A stretch of 64,000 nt of DNA. It comes from Clostridioides difficile. GTDB lineage: Bacteria; Bacillota; Clostridia; Peptostreptococcales; Peptostreptococcaceae. Positions within the stretch are counted from its first letter, which is position 1; each line of letters begins with the position of its first letter. Both the position numbers and the translations under genes were made by a program. The DNA lies in assembly GCA_024919175.1 (NCBI GenBank), contig CP103804.1:3720001-3784000 (forward strand), in the 5' to 3' direction. Below are positions 17,349 through 26,565 of this stretch, in pieces. Under the pieces are notes generated by a model. That model was not told where the DNA came from, searched no databases, and was given only the letters and a program-made list of their open reading frames with translations.

Positions 17349-18284
17349 TTATTGTATACCAAAAGTCTGGAATGTGTTCAATTTACCATATCTTTTTATA
17401 AGTATATTCCACTCTTCCTTATCATAAAAATCACACTTATTTGCACCAAATAATTTGGCAACTTCAATTGCAAATCTACCAACTGACTCTAAATCACTAA
17501 AATGAGTCGCTCCTGTAGCACATCCAGCAACAGGAACTTCTGTAGTGATTGCTACTCCAACTACTGGACAATTTGTAGCAACTGCTGGCTGTAAAATACT
17601 ATTCAAGTGATACAAATCATTTCCATATGGTGTTATATCTTGAATTGATAAAGGAAATACAAATGGAGATTTTCCAGTTACAGTCTGCATAATATCTAAA
17701 AGATTATCACTAGTTTTCAATATGTATCCCTCTTTGACAGTTGGCGATATTGCAAATCCTCTAGTATTGATTATTCTATTACCTTTAGTAGTATCGATTG
17801 AAAGTATTGCATCACAACTACCATCAACTTCATTTTCATTCATAGTTAGCATATCTATTGGTGAATCCATAAAGGGTGTAGGATAATGCTCTTTAGTTGG
17901 AGCATCTGGACAAATATGAGTGGAAATTACAATGTCGCCTTTTAATACATCTCCTTTTCGTTGCATATCTAAAAGTTTCGATGCTACTGAAATTGCTACT
18001 AATGCTCCATCACCATCTGAAACAAAACCTATTACCTCTGGTCTTGCCCCAATACCTCCAAGTCTGCCTAAGATACCAAGAGTAGGAGCATTTCCTCCTT
18101 TTAACTTACCATTCTTCCCAGCAATTGTAAGCTTAACTAAATCTGTAGAACCTTTACTTGATGATAGCTTTTTTACTATTATATTTTCTCCACCATAACT
18201 TTGTAAGTATGTCTTTACTTCTTCTCCACTTGCAGTTGATTTATCTAAAATATCATAAACCTCTAGTACTTGTTTTAATATCAT
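17349..18284 (-). CDS. DUF1177 family protein
   Basis: A 311-residue soluble protein that I match to DUF1177 from its overall pattern: LGILGRLGGIGARPEVIGFVSDGDGA near the start, STHICPDAPTKEHYPTPFMDSP in the middle, and GVAITTEVPVAGCATGATHFSD near the end. Conserved Asp, His and Cys residues in these blocks suggest a metal-dependent hydrolase related to the M20/M42 peptidase fold, but no activity is established. It is the last gene of a four-gene operon with an M20 peptidase and two membrane proteins. A role in handling the same substrate is inferred. The start follows GAAAGGATATTAA. Confidence 0.75.
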   Translation of the reverse strand: MILKQVLEVYDILDKSTASGEEVKTYLQSYGGENIIVKKLSSSKGSTDLVKLTIAGKNGKLKGGNAPTLGILGRLGGIGARPEVIGFVSDGDGALVAISVASKLLDMQRKGDVLKGDIVISTHICPDAPTKEHYPTPFMDSPIDMLTMNENEVDGSCDAILSIDTTKGNRIINTRGFAISPTVKEGYILKTSDNLLDIMQTVTGKSPFVFPLSIQDITPYGNDLYHLNSILQPAVATNCPVVGVAITTEVPVAGCATGATHFSDLESVGRFAIEVAKLFGANKCDFYDKEEWNILIKRYGKLNTFQTFGIQ

Positions 18285-18323
18285 ATTTAATATCCTTTCT
18301 TCATGTATTTTTTTAATAATACA

Positions 18324-19469
18324 TTATTTACTGTACAAAACATCTACACCACACATTGCTAGTACTTTAATTGCTTTTATAAGTGCTATTTTTCCTTCTT
18401 CTCCACCAGCAGCTACAGCAAATTCTTCTGTATGAGTTGCAGTATTTTCTTTTAATTTTATATATGCTTGTATTGCTGGTATCTCATGAGTTAAATTTCC
18501 AGTATCAGTTGAACCAATGCCTTGAGTTAAATCTCTTTCAATATAATCTTCATCTAATACTTCAAAATTTTCTCTAACTATATTTACTAATCTTGAATCA
18601 TTTTTTATTTCTTTATATATCTCATCTAATTGAATTACTTCTACACTAGTTCCTGTAGAAATTGCAGCTCCCTTAGCACAATTTTTAAGCATATCACAAA
18701 TTTCATTTAGGTATTCTATACTTAATGCTCTTACATTAAATATAGCTGTAGATTTTTCAGGAATTATGTTATGTATGCTACCTCCGTCAGTTATAATTCC
18801 ATGTACTCTTGCATAATCTTTAAGATGTAATCTCATGCTATTTACACTATTGAACAATGCTATTACTCCACTTAATGCACTTCTTCCTTCCCAGGGATAA
18901 GCAGCAGCATGAGAAGCTTTTCCACTAAAATCAAATTTTAAATTAACTTGAGCAAATGATATATCATCAGGTATTGAAGCATCACATGGGTGTAAAATTA
19001 ATGCAGCATCTACACCTTTAAAAACTCCTTCTCTAATCATGGTTATCTTTCCACCTACTCGTTCTTCTGCAGGTGTTCCAAACACTTTTACAGTTCCTTC
19101 TATATCATACCTTTTTATAATTTCTTTTAAAATAATACCAGCTCCAACAGAACTTGTACTTATAATATTATGTCCACAAGCATGTCCCATACCTGGAAGT
19201 GCATCATATTCAGCTAGAAAAGCGACTGTCTTTCCACCAGCACCATTTGAGTAGACTGCTTCAAAAGATGTTTCTAGTCCACCTACACCCTTTGTCACAT
19301 TAAATCCACTTTCTTCTAATAAATCACATAATGCTTTTTGTGATTTAAACTCTTCAAATGCTAATTCTGGATTTTCAAATAAAAATTTAGATACCTTTTC
19401 AAATGATACTTTTTTCTCATCAGATAACAACTTTATATCTTCTTTGATTTTTAATTTTAATTCTTCCAT
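18324..19469 (-). CDS. M20-family amidohydrolase/peptidase
   Basis: A 381-residue cytosolic metallohydrolase of the M20 family, closest in pattern to the aminoacylase/p-aminobenzoyl-glutamate hydrolase (AbgB-like) group. Metal-site motifs are LAEYDALPGMGHACGHNIIS, FGTPAEERVGGK and LILHPCD, and a dimerisation lid domain follows (FSGKASHAAAYPWEGRSAL). It probably removes an acyl or amino-acid group from an imported amide or dipeptide. It lies 13 bases after the small membrane gene and about 40 before DUF1177. The start follows AAGGAGGTAGTAAGT. The substrate is unknown. Confidence 0.88.
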   Translation of the reverse strand: MEELKLKIKEDIKLLSDEKKVSFEKVSKFLFENPELAFEEFKSQKALCDLLEESGFNVTKGVGGLETSFEAVYSNGAGGKTVAFLAEYDALPGMGHACGHNIISTSSVGAGIILKEIIKRYDIEGTVKVFGTPAEERVGGKITMIREGVFKGVDAALILHPCDASIPDDISFAQVNLKFDFSGKASHAAAYPWEGRSALSGVIALFNSVNSMRLHLKDYARVHGIITDGGSIHNIIPEKSTAIFNVRALSIEYLNEICDMLKNCAKGAAISTGTSVEVIQLDEIYKEIKNDSRLVNIVRENFEVLDEDYIERDLTQGIGSTDTGNLTHEIPAIQAYIKLKENTATHTEEFAVAAGGEEGKIALIKAIKVLAMCGVDVLYSK

Positions 19470-19482
19470 ACTTACTACCTCC

Positions 19483-19947
19483 TTAAATCATTCCATTTAT
19501 TTTTAGAACTGTCTGAGATATAAAAGCAGAACCAAAATAAGTAGATGTCATAACTATAAATGATATAACTACTAGCTTCCAACTCAAAGTCTTTAATATG
19601 TCTAATTGGTTACCTACAGAAATTCCTGCAAAAGCTAATAATGGTGTTACTGTAGACATGAAATTGATTTTTCCTATATTGCTTGCTATAAAATCTCCAA
19701 CTGGTGATATTGGAAGTGATAATACAAATGCAACCAAAGTAGCCCATGCAAAACCTGGTAAATTTGGTCTCTTAACAAAATTCTTTATTACAATAGCAAT
19801 TATTACTAATATAAACCCAAATACACTTCCAATCACCAAGTCTTTAGCCTGTGTTTTAAGTGCTATAGCTTGCCCAAAGCAAATAATAATATATATGAAC
19901 ATTACTATTTTTATCTGTTCCATAATAGTCTTCAAAGTCTTTTCCAT
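19483..19947 (-). CDS. Small integral membrane protein of the M20/DUF3100 operon
   Basis: A 154-residue membrane protein with four to five hydrophobic segments (about 12-30, 37-58, 66-84, 95-112, 124-146). The TPLLAFAGISVGNQLDILKTLSW stretch resembles transport-protein re-entrant motifs. It sits between DUF3100 (14-base gap) and the M20 gene (13-base gap). Such DUF3100 neighbours probably form the second half of a two-part transporter. I do not recognise a named family. The start follows GGAGGGTGTATAG. Confidence 0.7.
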   Translation of the reverse strand: MEKTLKTIMEQIKIVMFIYIIICFGQAIALKTQAKDLVIGSVFGFILVIIAIVIKNFVKRPNLPGFAWATLVAFVLSLPISPVGDFIASNIGKINFMSTVTPLLAFAGISVGNQLDILKTLSWKLVVISFIVMTSTYFGSAFISQTVLKINGMI

Positions 19948-19961
19948 CTATACACCCTCCA

Positions 19962-20804
19962 TTATAAGACATCTCTTGTGTTTGCTTTTTTTCTATTTCT
20001 AAACTTCTCAATAATTGGAGCCACTTTACTATAATAATAATTGGCTACTGGTAATGATAAAAATAATTCTATGTATATTCCAGTAACAGCTGTAATCAAT
20101 CCGCTGGTTGCTGAATAAGCTAAAATCTGTTCAGACATATTTGGGACAGTATTCATCAATGATGCTGTTGCAGCCCCCATCATAGAACCACTTCCCATTC
20201 CTGATGCCATTGCTAAAGCATATGGATGAAGGCCTATAAGAACACCCAGTGGTGCCAAAAATGAAAATAATAATGTTCCAAAGATACTACCACTTATATA
20301 AGTTCCTAATGTTCCTATACCTTCTGGTGAATTTAACCCATACTTATCCCCAATAATTCCTAGTGCTGTGTCACGGCATAATGAAAAAGTCCCTCCTAAT
20401 GCACTTCTTCCAAGACCTAATGCTACTCCAACAGGTAATGCTATCAACATTGTACCCATATGACCAAACTCTTGTAATAAAAGTGCTGGTCCTGCTTGAA
20501 GTAATATACCAACTTTAGGACCTGCATTAATTCCAAACATTATTCCTAATGGATATAAAGTTAAAGATAAAAGATATGGAGACACATTTATTTCATTATC
20601 TCCTATAAACTTTTTTAAAGCTGGTATGACCCTTCCTAACAAATGAGGGGAAGTAGCCATACCTATAAAGATAGCCCATAGTATACTAAGTAAAGTTATA
20701 TTAATGCCCATAACTTTAAATGAAATAGGCCCAATTAATTCAGCCAATACTGTAATTATACAGGCTGCTATCAGAGCATTTCTAATTCCTGTCTTCTCTT
20801 TCAT
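19962..20804 (-). CDS. DUF3100 family membrane protein (predicted transporter subunit)
   Basis: A 280-residue integral membrane protein with about eight hydrophobic segments. The DUF3100 pattern is seen in GPALLLQEFGHMGTMLIALPVGVALGLGR, CRDTALGIIGDKYGLNSPEG and YALAMASGMGSGSMMGAATASL. It is the first gene of the operon and is divergent from a LysR regulator. With the small membrane protein next to it, it probably imports a substrate for the M20 hydrolase. The start at 20804 follows GCAAGGAGGTACAGA; an in-frame start further upstream has no ribosome site. The function is inferred from context. Confidence 0.78.
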   Translation of the reverse strand: MKEKTGIRNALIAACIITVLAELIGPISFKVMGINITLLSILWAIFIGMATSPHLLGRVIPALKKFIGDNEINVSPYLLSLTLYPLGIMFGINAGPKVGILLQAGPALLLQEFGHMGTMLIALPVGVALGLGRSALGGTFSLCRDTALGIIGDKYGLNSPEGIGTLGTYISGSIFGTLLFSFLAPLGVLIGLHPYALAMASGMGSGSMMGAATASLMNTVPNMSEQILAYSATSGLITAVTGIYIELFLSLPVANYYYSKVAPIIEKFRNRKKANTRDVL

Positions 20805-20952
20805 TTCTGTACCTCCTTGCAATTTTTATAATTTTCTTACAATATAACTATTAGTGATTTAATTATATATTCTCTCATCGATAATGTATAATATAAATTT
20901 TTCATTATTTTTATATGCTTTTAGTCATAAAGCAAAAGGAGGATTAAGCATT

Positions 20953-21825
20953 ATGGATTTATTACAATTAAAGTATTTTCAAGTTGTAGCTCGTACTGAA
21001 AATATGACTAATGCTGCTAAGCAATTACATGTAACACAATCAGCACTTAGCAAAAGTATCGCTCTACTTGAAATGGATTTAGGTATAAAATTATTTAACA
21101 GGAAAGGAAGATCTATAAAATTAAACTATTGTGGAAATATTTTTCTTAAAAGAGTTGATTCGATACTTAATTTATTGGATGCATCAACTAAAGAAATAAA
21201 AGATTTAGCTTGTAGTGAATTTGACCAAATTAAATTAATCGTACTTACTGCATCAGGGTTAATTTTAGATGTACTTAGTGAATTTAAAAAATCACATCCC
21301 AATATTTCATTCAAATTAGTGCAACATGTTCCAAAATCAACAGTTGACTACGATTTTGATATATGCATTACTTCATATTGCTTTGAATTTAAATCATCAA
21401 ATTATGAAGTATTAACTAGCGAAGAAATATTTATAGGTGTACCTTACAACAATCCACTATCAAAGCTTAATAGTATATATTTTAAAGATGTACAAGATGA
21501 GAATTTTATATGTTTAGAAAAAGGTACAAATTTCAGAAAAATTACAGATAGATTTTGTAGTTATGCTGAATTTGAGCCTAGTATAGGTTTTGAATGTGAT
21601 TCTCCTTCAACTGTTTATAATTTGATAAAAGAAGGTTATGGAGTTGGATTTATTCCTAAAAAATCATGGTGTATAGATTATGAATCTTCTATTAAACTAT
21701 TACCTATTAAAGATATAAAATGCGAGCAATTTATTGAACTATATTGGACAAATAATAAATTTTTAAAGAAATCTACAAGGATGTTTATTGATTTTATAAA
21801 AAACTATCTTAATAAAACTACTTAA
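20953..21825 (+). CDS. LysR-family transcriptional regulator
   Basis: A 290-residue LysR-type regulator. The winged helix-turn-helix is at the N-terminus (MDLLQLKYFQVVARTENMTN, then AAKQLHVTQSALSKSIALLE). A periplasmic-binding-like effector domain fills the rest. It is divergent from the DUF3100-M20-DUF1177 operon with about 150 bases between the starts, the usual arrangement for a regulator that controls its neighbours. The start at 20953 follows AGGAGG at 20938-20943. The inducer is unknown, possibly the operon's substrate. Confidence 0.9.
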   Translation: MDLLQLKYFQVVARTENMTNAAKQLHVTQSALSKSIALLEMDLGIKLFNRKGRSIKLNYCGNIFLKRVDSILNLLDASTKEIKDLACSEFDQIKLIVLTASGLILDVLSEFKKSHPNISFKLVQHVPKSTVDYDFDICITSYCFEFKSSNYEVLTSEEIFIGVPYNNPLSKLNSIYFKDVQDENFICLEKGTNFRKITDRFCSYAEFEPSIGFECDSPSTVYNLIKEGYGVGFIPKKSWCIDYESSIKLLPIKDIKCEQFIELYWTNNKFLKKSTRMFIDFIKNYLNKTT

Positions 21826-21831
21826 AAAATA

Positions 21832-21861
21832 AAAAATCTCAGTGTTGTACTGAGATTTTTT
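21832..21861 (+). terminator. Intrinsic terminator after the LysR gene
   Basis: AAAAATCTCAGT pairs with ACTGAGATTTTTT across a five-base loop, just past the stop codon. Confidence 0.85.
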
Positions 21862-21912
21862 ATTTTATGCAAGTTTTGATTCATATTAAATTCTATAATA
21901 AACAAACTACTT

Positions 21913-22932
21913 TTAGTTTTTTATTCTATTAACGCTGTTTCTTATAATTAATCTTGGATAAAGTTTTCTTGGTATATGCTCTGTACTCTTTTTATTTATT
22001 GTATTTACTAAACTGTCTACTCCATTTTTTATAACTTGTTCTCTTGGGTCATCTATTGTTGATAAATGTGACCTAAAGTAAGATATTAATTCAATGTTAT
22101 TATATCCTATTATAGATATGTCTTCTGGTACATTTATACCATAAGTAGTTTTTAACTCTTGTATTATAGAAATAGCTGGCACATCTTGTTGCACAAAGAT
22201 AGCCGAAGCTTTTTTTATTTTATCAATATGAATTCTTAATAGCTCAACTTGAGATTCAAAATCCATTTTAGTTTTAATTACATCAGTCTTCAAATTAGCC
22301 TCTTCCATAGCATTTAAATACCCTTTTGTTCTATCTTCATGCATTTTTGAATTCTTATCATCTGAAGTTATTGTTATTATATTTTTATGACCATGGTCAA
22401 TTAAATGCTTAGTAGCTATATAGCCCCCGTATACGTTATCGTCCCAAAAGAAATTATCTACTTCCCCCACAAAAGATGGCTTAAAATATATGAATACATG
22501 TGGAAAATTATTATCTTTTAAAAACTCATACTCTTCTTTTTTTATTGATTGAGACACTATTACTAATCCATCAACCATTTGTCCATTAACCATTTTATAG
22601 ACATTGCTGTCACCACTAATGTTATTGTTTGGCTGTATTATAAAGTCATACTTATTGGTCTCAATAGAATTTATAGAACTATCCATTATATCACTAAAAA
22701 ATTTTCTAGTGTCTTGATGATTAAAATTATTTGAAAAGATTACCCCTATTCTATTTGTTTCTTTTTTTGCTAGATTTCTCGCATTTACATTAAAATGAAA
22801 TCCTAGCCTGTTAGCCTCTTCCACTACCTTCTTTTTTGTTTTTTCAGATACATTAGGATTATTGTTTAAGCACCTAGAAACAGTTGAATAGCTAATGCCT
22901 AGGTTCTTTGCAATATCTTTAATAGTTACCAT
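21913..22932 (-). CDS. LacI/GalR-family transcriptional regulator
   Basis: A 339-residue regulator. The N-terminal LacI helix-turn-helix is intact (VTIKDIAKNLGISYSTVSRCLNNN at the start), followed by the hinge and the hexose-binding-like core (NRIGVIFSNN..., DGLVIVSQS, KHLIDHGHKNIITIT). The effector is probably a sugar. No sugar gene is adjacent in the window, so its targets are elsewhere. A cre-like site lies about 80 bases upstream and could serve autoregulation or CcpA control. The start follows AGTAGGGGATAAAG. Confidence 0.9.
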   Translation of the reverse strand: MVTIKDIAKNLGISYSTVSRCLNNNPNVSEKTKKKVVEEANRLGFHFNVNARNLAKKETNRIGVIFSNNFNHQDTRKFFSDIMDSSINSIETNKYDFIIQPNNNISGDSNVYKMVNGQMVDGLVIVSQSIKKEEYEFLKDNNFPHVFIYFKPSFVGEVDNFFWDDNVYGGYIATKHLIDHGHKNIITITSDDKNSKMHEDRTKGYLNAMEEANLKTDVIKTKMDFESQVELLRIHIDKIKKASAIFVQQDVPAISIIQELKTTYGINVPEDISIIGYNNIELISYFRSHLSTIDDPREQVIKNGVDSLVNTINKKSTEHIPRKLYPRLIIRNSVNRIKN

Positions 22933-23011
22933 CTTTATCCCCTACTTCACTTCATTTTATTTTTGCTAATATAATACTACACCATCTTGTAAATAATTGT
23001 CAACTTGATTA

Positions 23012-23025
23012 TGTAAACGCTTGTA
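23012..23025. promoter_or_regulatory. cre-like / LacI-family operator upstream of the LacI gene
   Basis: TGTAAACGCTTGTA matches the catabolite-responsive element TGWAARCGYTWNCW at all but one position. Its centre is the ACGC/GCGT-type dyad of LacI-family operators. It could bind CcpA or the adjacent regulator itself. Confidence 0.5.
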
Positions 23026-23030
23026 AGTAT

Positions 23031-23070
23031 AAAAAAATAGGTAGAATCTAAAAAGATATCTACCTATTTA
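23031..23070 (-). terminator. Intrinsic terminator of the spoVACDE operon
   Basis: AAATAGGTAGA pairs with TCTACCTATTT; on the minus strand it is followed by a run of seven Ts. It lies about 30 bases after spoVAE. Confidence 0.85.
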
Positions 23071-23101
23071 ATGCAAAAAATTATCCTATATTTAAGTGGT
23101 T

Positions 23102-23464
23102 TTATGGTTTTGCTTTTGGTGTAAATACTACTGACATAATATATCCAAAAAATATAGCTGCTGCTATTCCACCAGCTGTAGCAGTTGTTCCGCCTAGAAA
23201 AATACCTAAAAATCCATCACTTTGTATTGATTTTATTACTCCTTTAGCAAGTGAATATCCAAATCCTATTATAGGAACTGTTGCACCCGCTGCTGCAAAC
23301 TTAACTAATGGTTCATAAAGCCCTAGAAAAGTTAAAACTACACCAGATGTTACATATGTCACCATAACATATGGAGTTTGCATTTTAAAGTAGTCCATCA
23401 TTACTTGAGCTATTAAACATATAATTCCACCTACAATAAATACTCTTACATATTCCATTAACAT
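23102..23464 (-). CDS. spoVAE: Stage V sporulation protein AE
   Basis: A 120-residue integral membrane protein of the SpoVA dipicolinic acid channel. Four hydrophobic segments are visible, with the family motifs VRVFIVGGIICLIAQ and VPIIGFGYSLAKG. C. difficile carries only spoVAC, spoVAD and spoVAE of the Bacillus operon, and all three are present here in that order. Twelve bases separate the spoVAD stop from this ATG, behind AGGAAGTGATATAT; a GTG nine bases further upstream would overlap the ribosome site. Expression is expected in the forespore under SigG. Confidence 0.92.
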   Translation of the reverse strand: MLMEYVRVFIVGGIICLIAQVMMDYFKMQTPYVMVTYVTSGVVLTFLGLYEPLVKFAAAGATVPIIGFGYSLAKGVIKSIQSDGFLGIFLGGTTATAGGIAAAIFFGYIMSVVFTPKAKP

Positions 23465-23476
23465 ATATATCACTTC

Positions 23477-24490
23477 CTACTCATTTACTATTACTACTGC
23501 ATGTGCAACACAAGGTATTGTCTGCTTTTGTAGTGTACTTGTTGGTGATAATAGTGCTCCTGTTGATACGAGCATTACTTTGTTAAATTCTTTTTTTCTT
23601 AATTTTTCATATATATATCCTGCAAATACTGTAGCTGAACATCCACATCCACTTCCACCACAGTGAACATCTTGCTCTTTAAGATTAAACATTTCTATAC
23701 CACAATCAGTGTAACATTTTGAAATATCTACACCTTTTTCTTTTAAAAAGTCTTCTGTTATTTGTTTTCCAAGTGTACCTAAATCTCCAGTAGCAATTAT
23801 ATCAAAGCTATTTGGGTCATCATTAGTATCTTCAAAGTAAGAATATATAGTATCTATTGCTGCTGGAGCCATGGCTGGTCCCATATTATTACCATCATCA
23901 ATACCTTTATCTATTACTTTTCCAACTGTAACATATTTTACTTTAGGACCTTCTCCATTAGGAGCTAGTAAAACACTTCCTGCTCCTGTAACTGTCCATT
24001 GAGCTGTCATTGGCTTTTGATTTCCTAACTCTAGTGGAAATCTAAATTGTCTTTCTGCTGTACAATAATGGCTTGATGTACCTGATAGCACTAAATCTGC
24101 AAAACCACCATCTACAAGCATAGAGCCTATACAAAGACCTTCTGCCATTGTAGAACATGCACCATATATACCTAAAAATGGAATCGCTAATTCTCTTGCA
24201 GCAAAAGATGCTGGCACTATTTGATTGATTAAATCTCCACCTAACATGTAATTTACATCTGACAATTTTTTTCCTGCCTTTTGTATTGCTTTCTGAGATG
24301 CAGTCTCTACCATTTTACTTTCAGCTAATTCCCAAGTTTTTTCACCATATAAATCATCTGTCATAATCATATCAAAATAGTCCTTTAGCGGTCCTTCACC
24401 CTCTTTAGAACCTACTATAGTTCCTGCTGATATTATTGTTGGTTTATTTTCTAGCTTGACTGTTCTTTTTCCAATTCTTTTATTTTTCAT
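23477..24490 (-). CDS. spoVAD: Stage V sporulation protein AD (DPA-binding)
   Basis: A 337-residue soluble, thiolase-fold protein that binds Ca-dipicolinic acid and works with SpoVAC and SpoVAE in DPA uptake during sporulation. The family pattern is clear: TSAGTIVGSKEGEGPL-like start (IISAGTIVGSKEGEGPL), then YGACSTMAEGL and SGTSSHYCTAERQFRFP, ending in HCGGSGCGCSATVFAGY. It follows spoVAC after about 135 bases; the start follows AAAAGGTGTGAAAAT. The assignment is secure. Confidence 0.95.
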   Translation of the reverse strand: MKNKRIGKRTVKLENKPTIISAGTIVGSKEGEGPLKDYFDMIMTDDLYGEKTWELAESKMVETASQKAIQKAGKKLSDVNYMLGGDLINQIVPASFAARELAIPFLGIYGACSTMAEGLCIGSMLVDGGFADLVLSGTSSHYCTAERQFRFPLELGNQKPMTAQWTVTGAGSVLLAPNGEGPKVKYVTVGKVIDKGIDDGNNMGPAMAPAAIDTIYSYFEDTNDDPNSFDIIATGDLGTLGKQITEDFLKEKGVDISKCYTDCGIEMFNLKEQDVHCGGSGCGCSATVFAGYIYEKLRKKEFNKVMLVSTGALLSPTSTLQKQTIPCVAHAVVIVNE

Positions 24491-24625
24491 ATTTTCACAC
24501 CTTTTTAATTTTGCATTTTACTATTTAATTCTTTAATATTAATTGAAATTTTCATAGCTATTTTCTAATAGATAATTTTTCTAGCTAGTAGTTAATTAAT
24601 AAAGTTCAAATTAAATAGAAATCAT

Positions 24626-25063
24626 CTAAAACATTTTAAAAATATAATAAATAATTCCACATAAAATAGAAGAACCTATACCATAAACTAAAACTGGTCC
24701 TGCAATTTTAAATAAGTTTGCACCTACACCTAATACATATCCTTCTCTTTTATACTCCATTGCAGGAGATACGATTGAGTTAGCAAAACCTGTTATTGGT
24801 ATTATAGAACCAGCTCCTGCTCTTTTTCCGATTAGGTCATAAACTCCTAATCCAGTTAGAAATGCCCCTATAAATATTAGTGTTATTGATGTAGCAGAAC
24901 TAGCACCTAATTTATCAAGCCCTCCAACTTTCATATATAAATCATTTATAGCTTGCCCTATCATACAAATAATTCCACCTACAATAAATGCAAGTGTATA
25001 GTTTTTCAAATATGTAGGTTTTGGGCTTATTTGGTCTACATACTTTTTATAATTTTTATCCAT
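24626..25063 (-). CDS. spoVAC: Stage V sporulation protein AC (mechanosensitive DPA channel)
   Basis: A 145-residue integral membrane protein with four helices, first gene of the spoVACDE unit. Family motifs are VGGIICMIGQAINDLY, ITGFANSIVSPAMEYKREGYVLG and the C-terminal VYGIGSSILCG. In C. difficile SpoVAC acts as a mechanosensing channel releasing DPA after cortex hydrolysis. The start at 25063 follows AGAGAGGTGTTTAGT; the longer reading lacks a ribosome site. I see no clear SigG promoter in the AT-rich DNA upstream. The next gene upstream is no longer sigF but accessory DNA. Confidence 0.94.
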   Translation of the reverse strand: MDKNYKKYVDQISPKPTYLKNYTLAFIVGGIICMIGQAINDLYMKVGGLDKLGASSATSITLIFIGAFLTGLGVYDLIGKRAGAGSIIPITGFANSIVSPAMEYKREGYVLGVGANLFKIAGPVLVYGIGSSILCGIIYYIFKMF

Positions 25064-25557
25064 ACTAAACACCTCTCTAAAGTATTATTTGTTAATTTTA
25101 AAAAAATAAACCTATAATTTATTTTAGACACTCAAAGTTTAGTCAAAAAATAAAAAAGATGCCTAATAAAGAAAATAATTTATTTTCTATCATAAAGACA
25201 CCTTGTTTTTTGATATTTTTTATTTGAACTTGTAATTTTTTTAATAATAATTTTAAATTTAGTGATAAATTATATATCACTTTTTCCCTATATTTTCATA
25301 TCTTCTTAAATGTCCAAATAAGCCCATTTTACAGGCTATTCGGGCCTTTTTACTTTCTGTTCACGTTCGCATATCGTGGTATATCTTCTTAAGCTTTCCC
25401 TCTCAAATATGGTAAATTTTGTGGTAAATACTTCTATGCCATCAGACGCTTGACCTCTGTTTTGGCACTCTCAGTGGAAAAGAGGAATTTAATTTCTTCT
25501 CTTGTATGAAAGATACAGCAAACAAAAATCCCAATCAAGAGGAAGAAAGAAAAAAAG
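25064..25557. other. Intergenic region with the left end of the accessory insertion
   Basis: The first 200 bases resemble native AT-rich DNA and include a dyad AGTGATA/TATCACT near 25261-25281. From about 25310 the base composition is less AT-rich. A hairpin-like AGCCC...GGGC with a T run lies at 25321-25352, and the repeat ATGGTAAATTTTGTGGTAAA at 25409-25428. No complete gene is present. I place the left boundary of foreign DNA near 25300. Confidence 0.5.
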
Positions 25558-26442
25558 TTATTTCACATTGTGGATTTTTCTATATTGGCTAGGACTATAT
25601 CCTGTTTTCTCCTTAAAACATTTCCCAAAATGACTTATCTGATGAAAGCCTACACTTGTGGAGATATTACCGATTGCCTCATCCGATTTTTTTAACAACT
25701 GCGTTGCCTTTAATAGACGAAACTCAGTAAGATACTTATAGGGAGTAGTGTTCAAACTTATTTTGAAACAACGTGCACATTCTGATTTGCTTATATTAGC
25801 GCTATTTGCCAAATCTGCTAATGTTACATCTTCTGAAAAATGTTCCTCAATATACCGTAAGATTGTCCTCATGCGAATATTAATGATACTTCTGGGCTTT
25901 ATGTCAGGCAGAATAATATTTCTTTGCATGATAAGCCAGAGAGAACACAATAAAACTAGAACTTCATACGCATAAACATTCGTTTTATTCTTATCTAATT
26001 CAGATAATTTTTTTAAGATAGTCAATATTTCATTGCACCATTGGATTTTGCTTGTAAAATGATAAATTGTTAGTTGTTCATTTTCAACAATACTGTCAAC
26101 CATAGTTTTTGCAGGACTTCCAGTATAAAATCCTAGAAAGTCAGCAGGAAAAATAAAACTGTTATAATGACAGTTTTCTTTTTTGTGTACATCATGCACA
26201 ACATTTTTATTGATAAATATTCCCTCGCTTTTTTTTACATAAGTAGATTTTTCCAACGTCTTAACTTCAATTATTCCGTCAAACACATATATAAACTGCA
26301 AATCTTCATGCCAGTGCATAACTTGAAAACCAAGATTTCTAGGATAAGCCTTGTCATTGATAACATTTAGTATAAGATATGGAAAATCAGTATTTGCATT
26401 CAGATTTACAGAATTGATGTAATGTTCTTTATCACAAATCAT
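25558..26442 (-). CDS. AraC-family transcriptional regulator (cupin plus HTH)
   Basis: A 294-residue regulator with an N-terminal cupin-like sensing domain (HWHEDLQFIYVFDG at about 44-57) and a C-terminal AraC DNA-binding domain (about 192-291: HFSEDVTLADLANSANISKS, then VGFHQISHFGKCFKEKTGYSP). It is divergent from the alkA-fragment/ogt genes, with about 120 bases between. It lacks the Ada methyl-acceptor domain, so it is not an Ada sensor by itself, although its neighbours are alkylation-repair genes. It probably controls that cassette. The start follows AAAGGAGCGTAGAGA. Confidence 0.85.
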   Translation of the reverse strand: MICDKEHYINSVNLNANTDFPYLILNVINDKAYPRNLGFQVMHWHEDLQFIYVFDGIIEVKTLEKSTYVKKSEGIFINKNVVHDVHKKENCHYNSFIFPADFLGFYTGSPAKTMVDSIVENEQLTIYHFTSKIQWCNEILTILKKLSELDKNKTNVYAYEVLVLLCSLWLIMQRNIILPDIKPRSIINIRMRTILRYIEEHFSEDVTLADLANSANISKSECARCFKISLNTTPYKYLTEFRLLKATQLLKKSDEAIGNISTSVGFHQISHFGKCFKEKTGYSPSQYRKIHNVK

Positions 26443-26565
26443 TCTCTACGCTCCTTTGAAGATATTATAATAATATATGACGATTTTTCAATATTATTTC
26501 ATCTGTTTTAGTGATAAAATTATAATATAGTGGAATGAGGAAGTCAATGCAAAAAAGAGGAAGTT

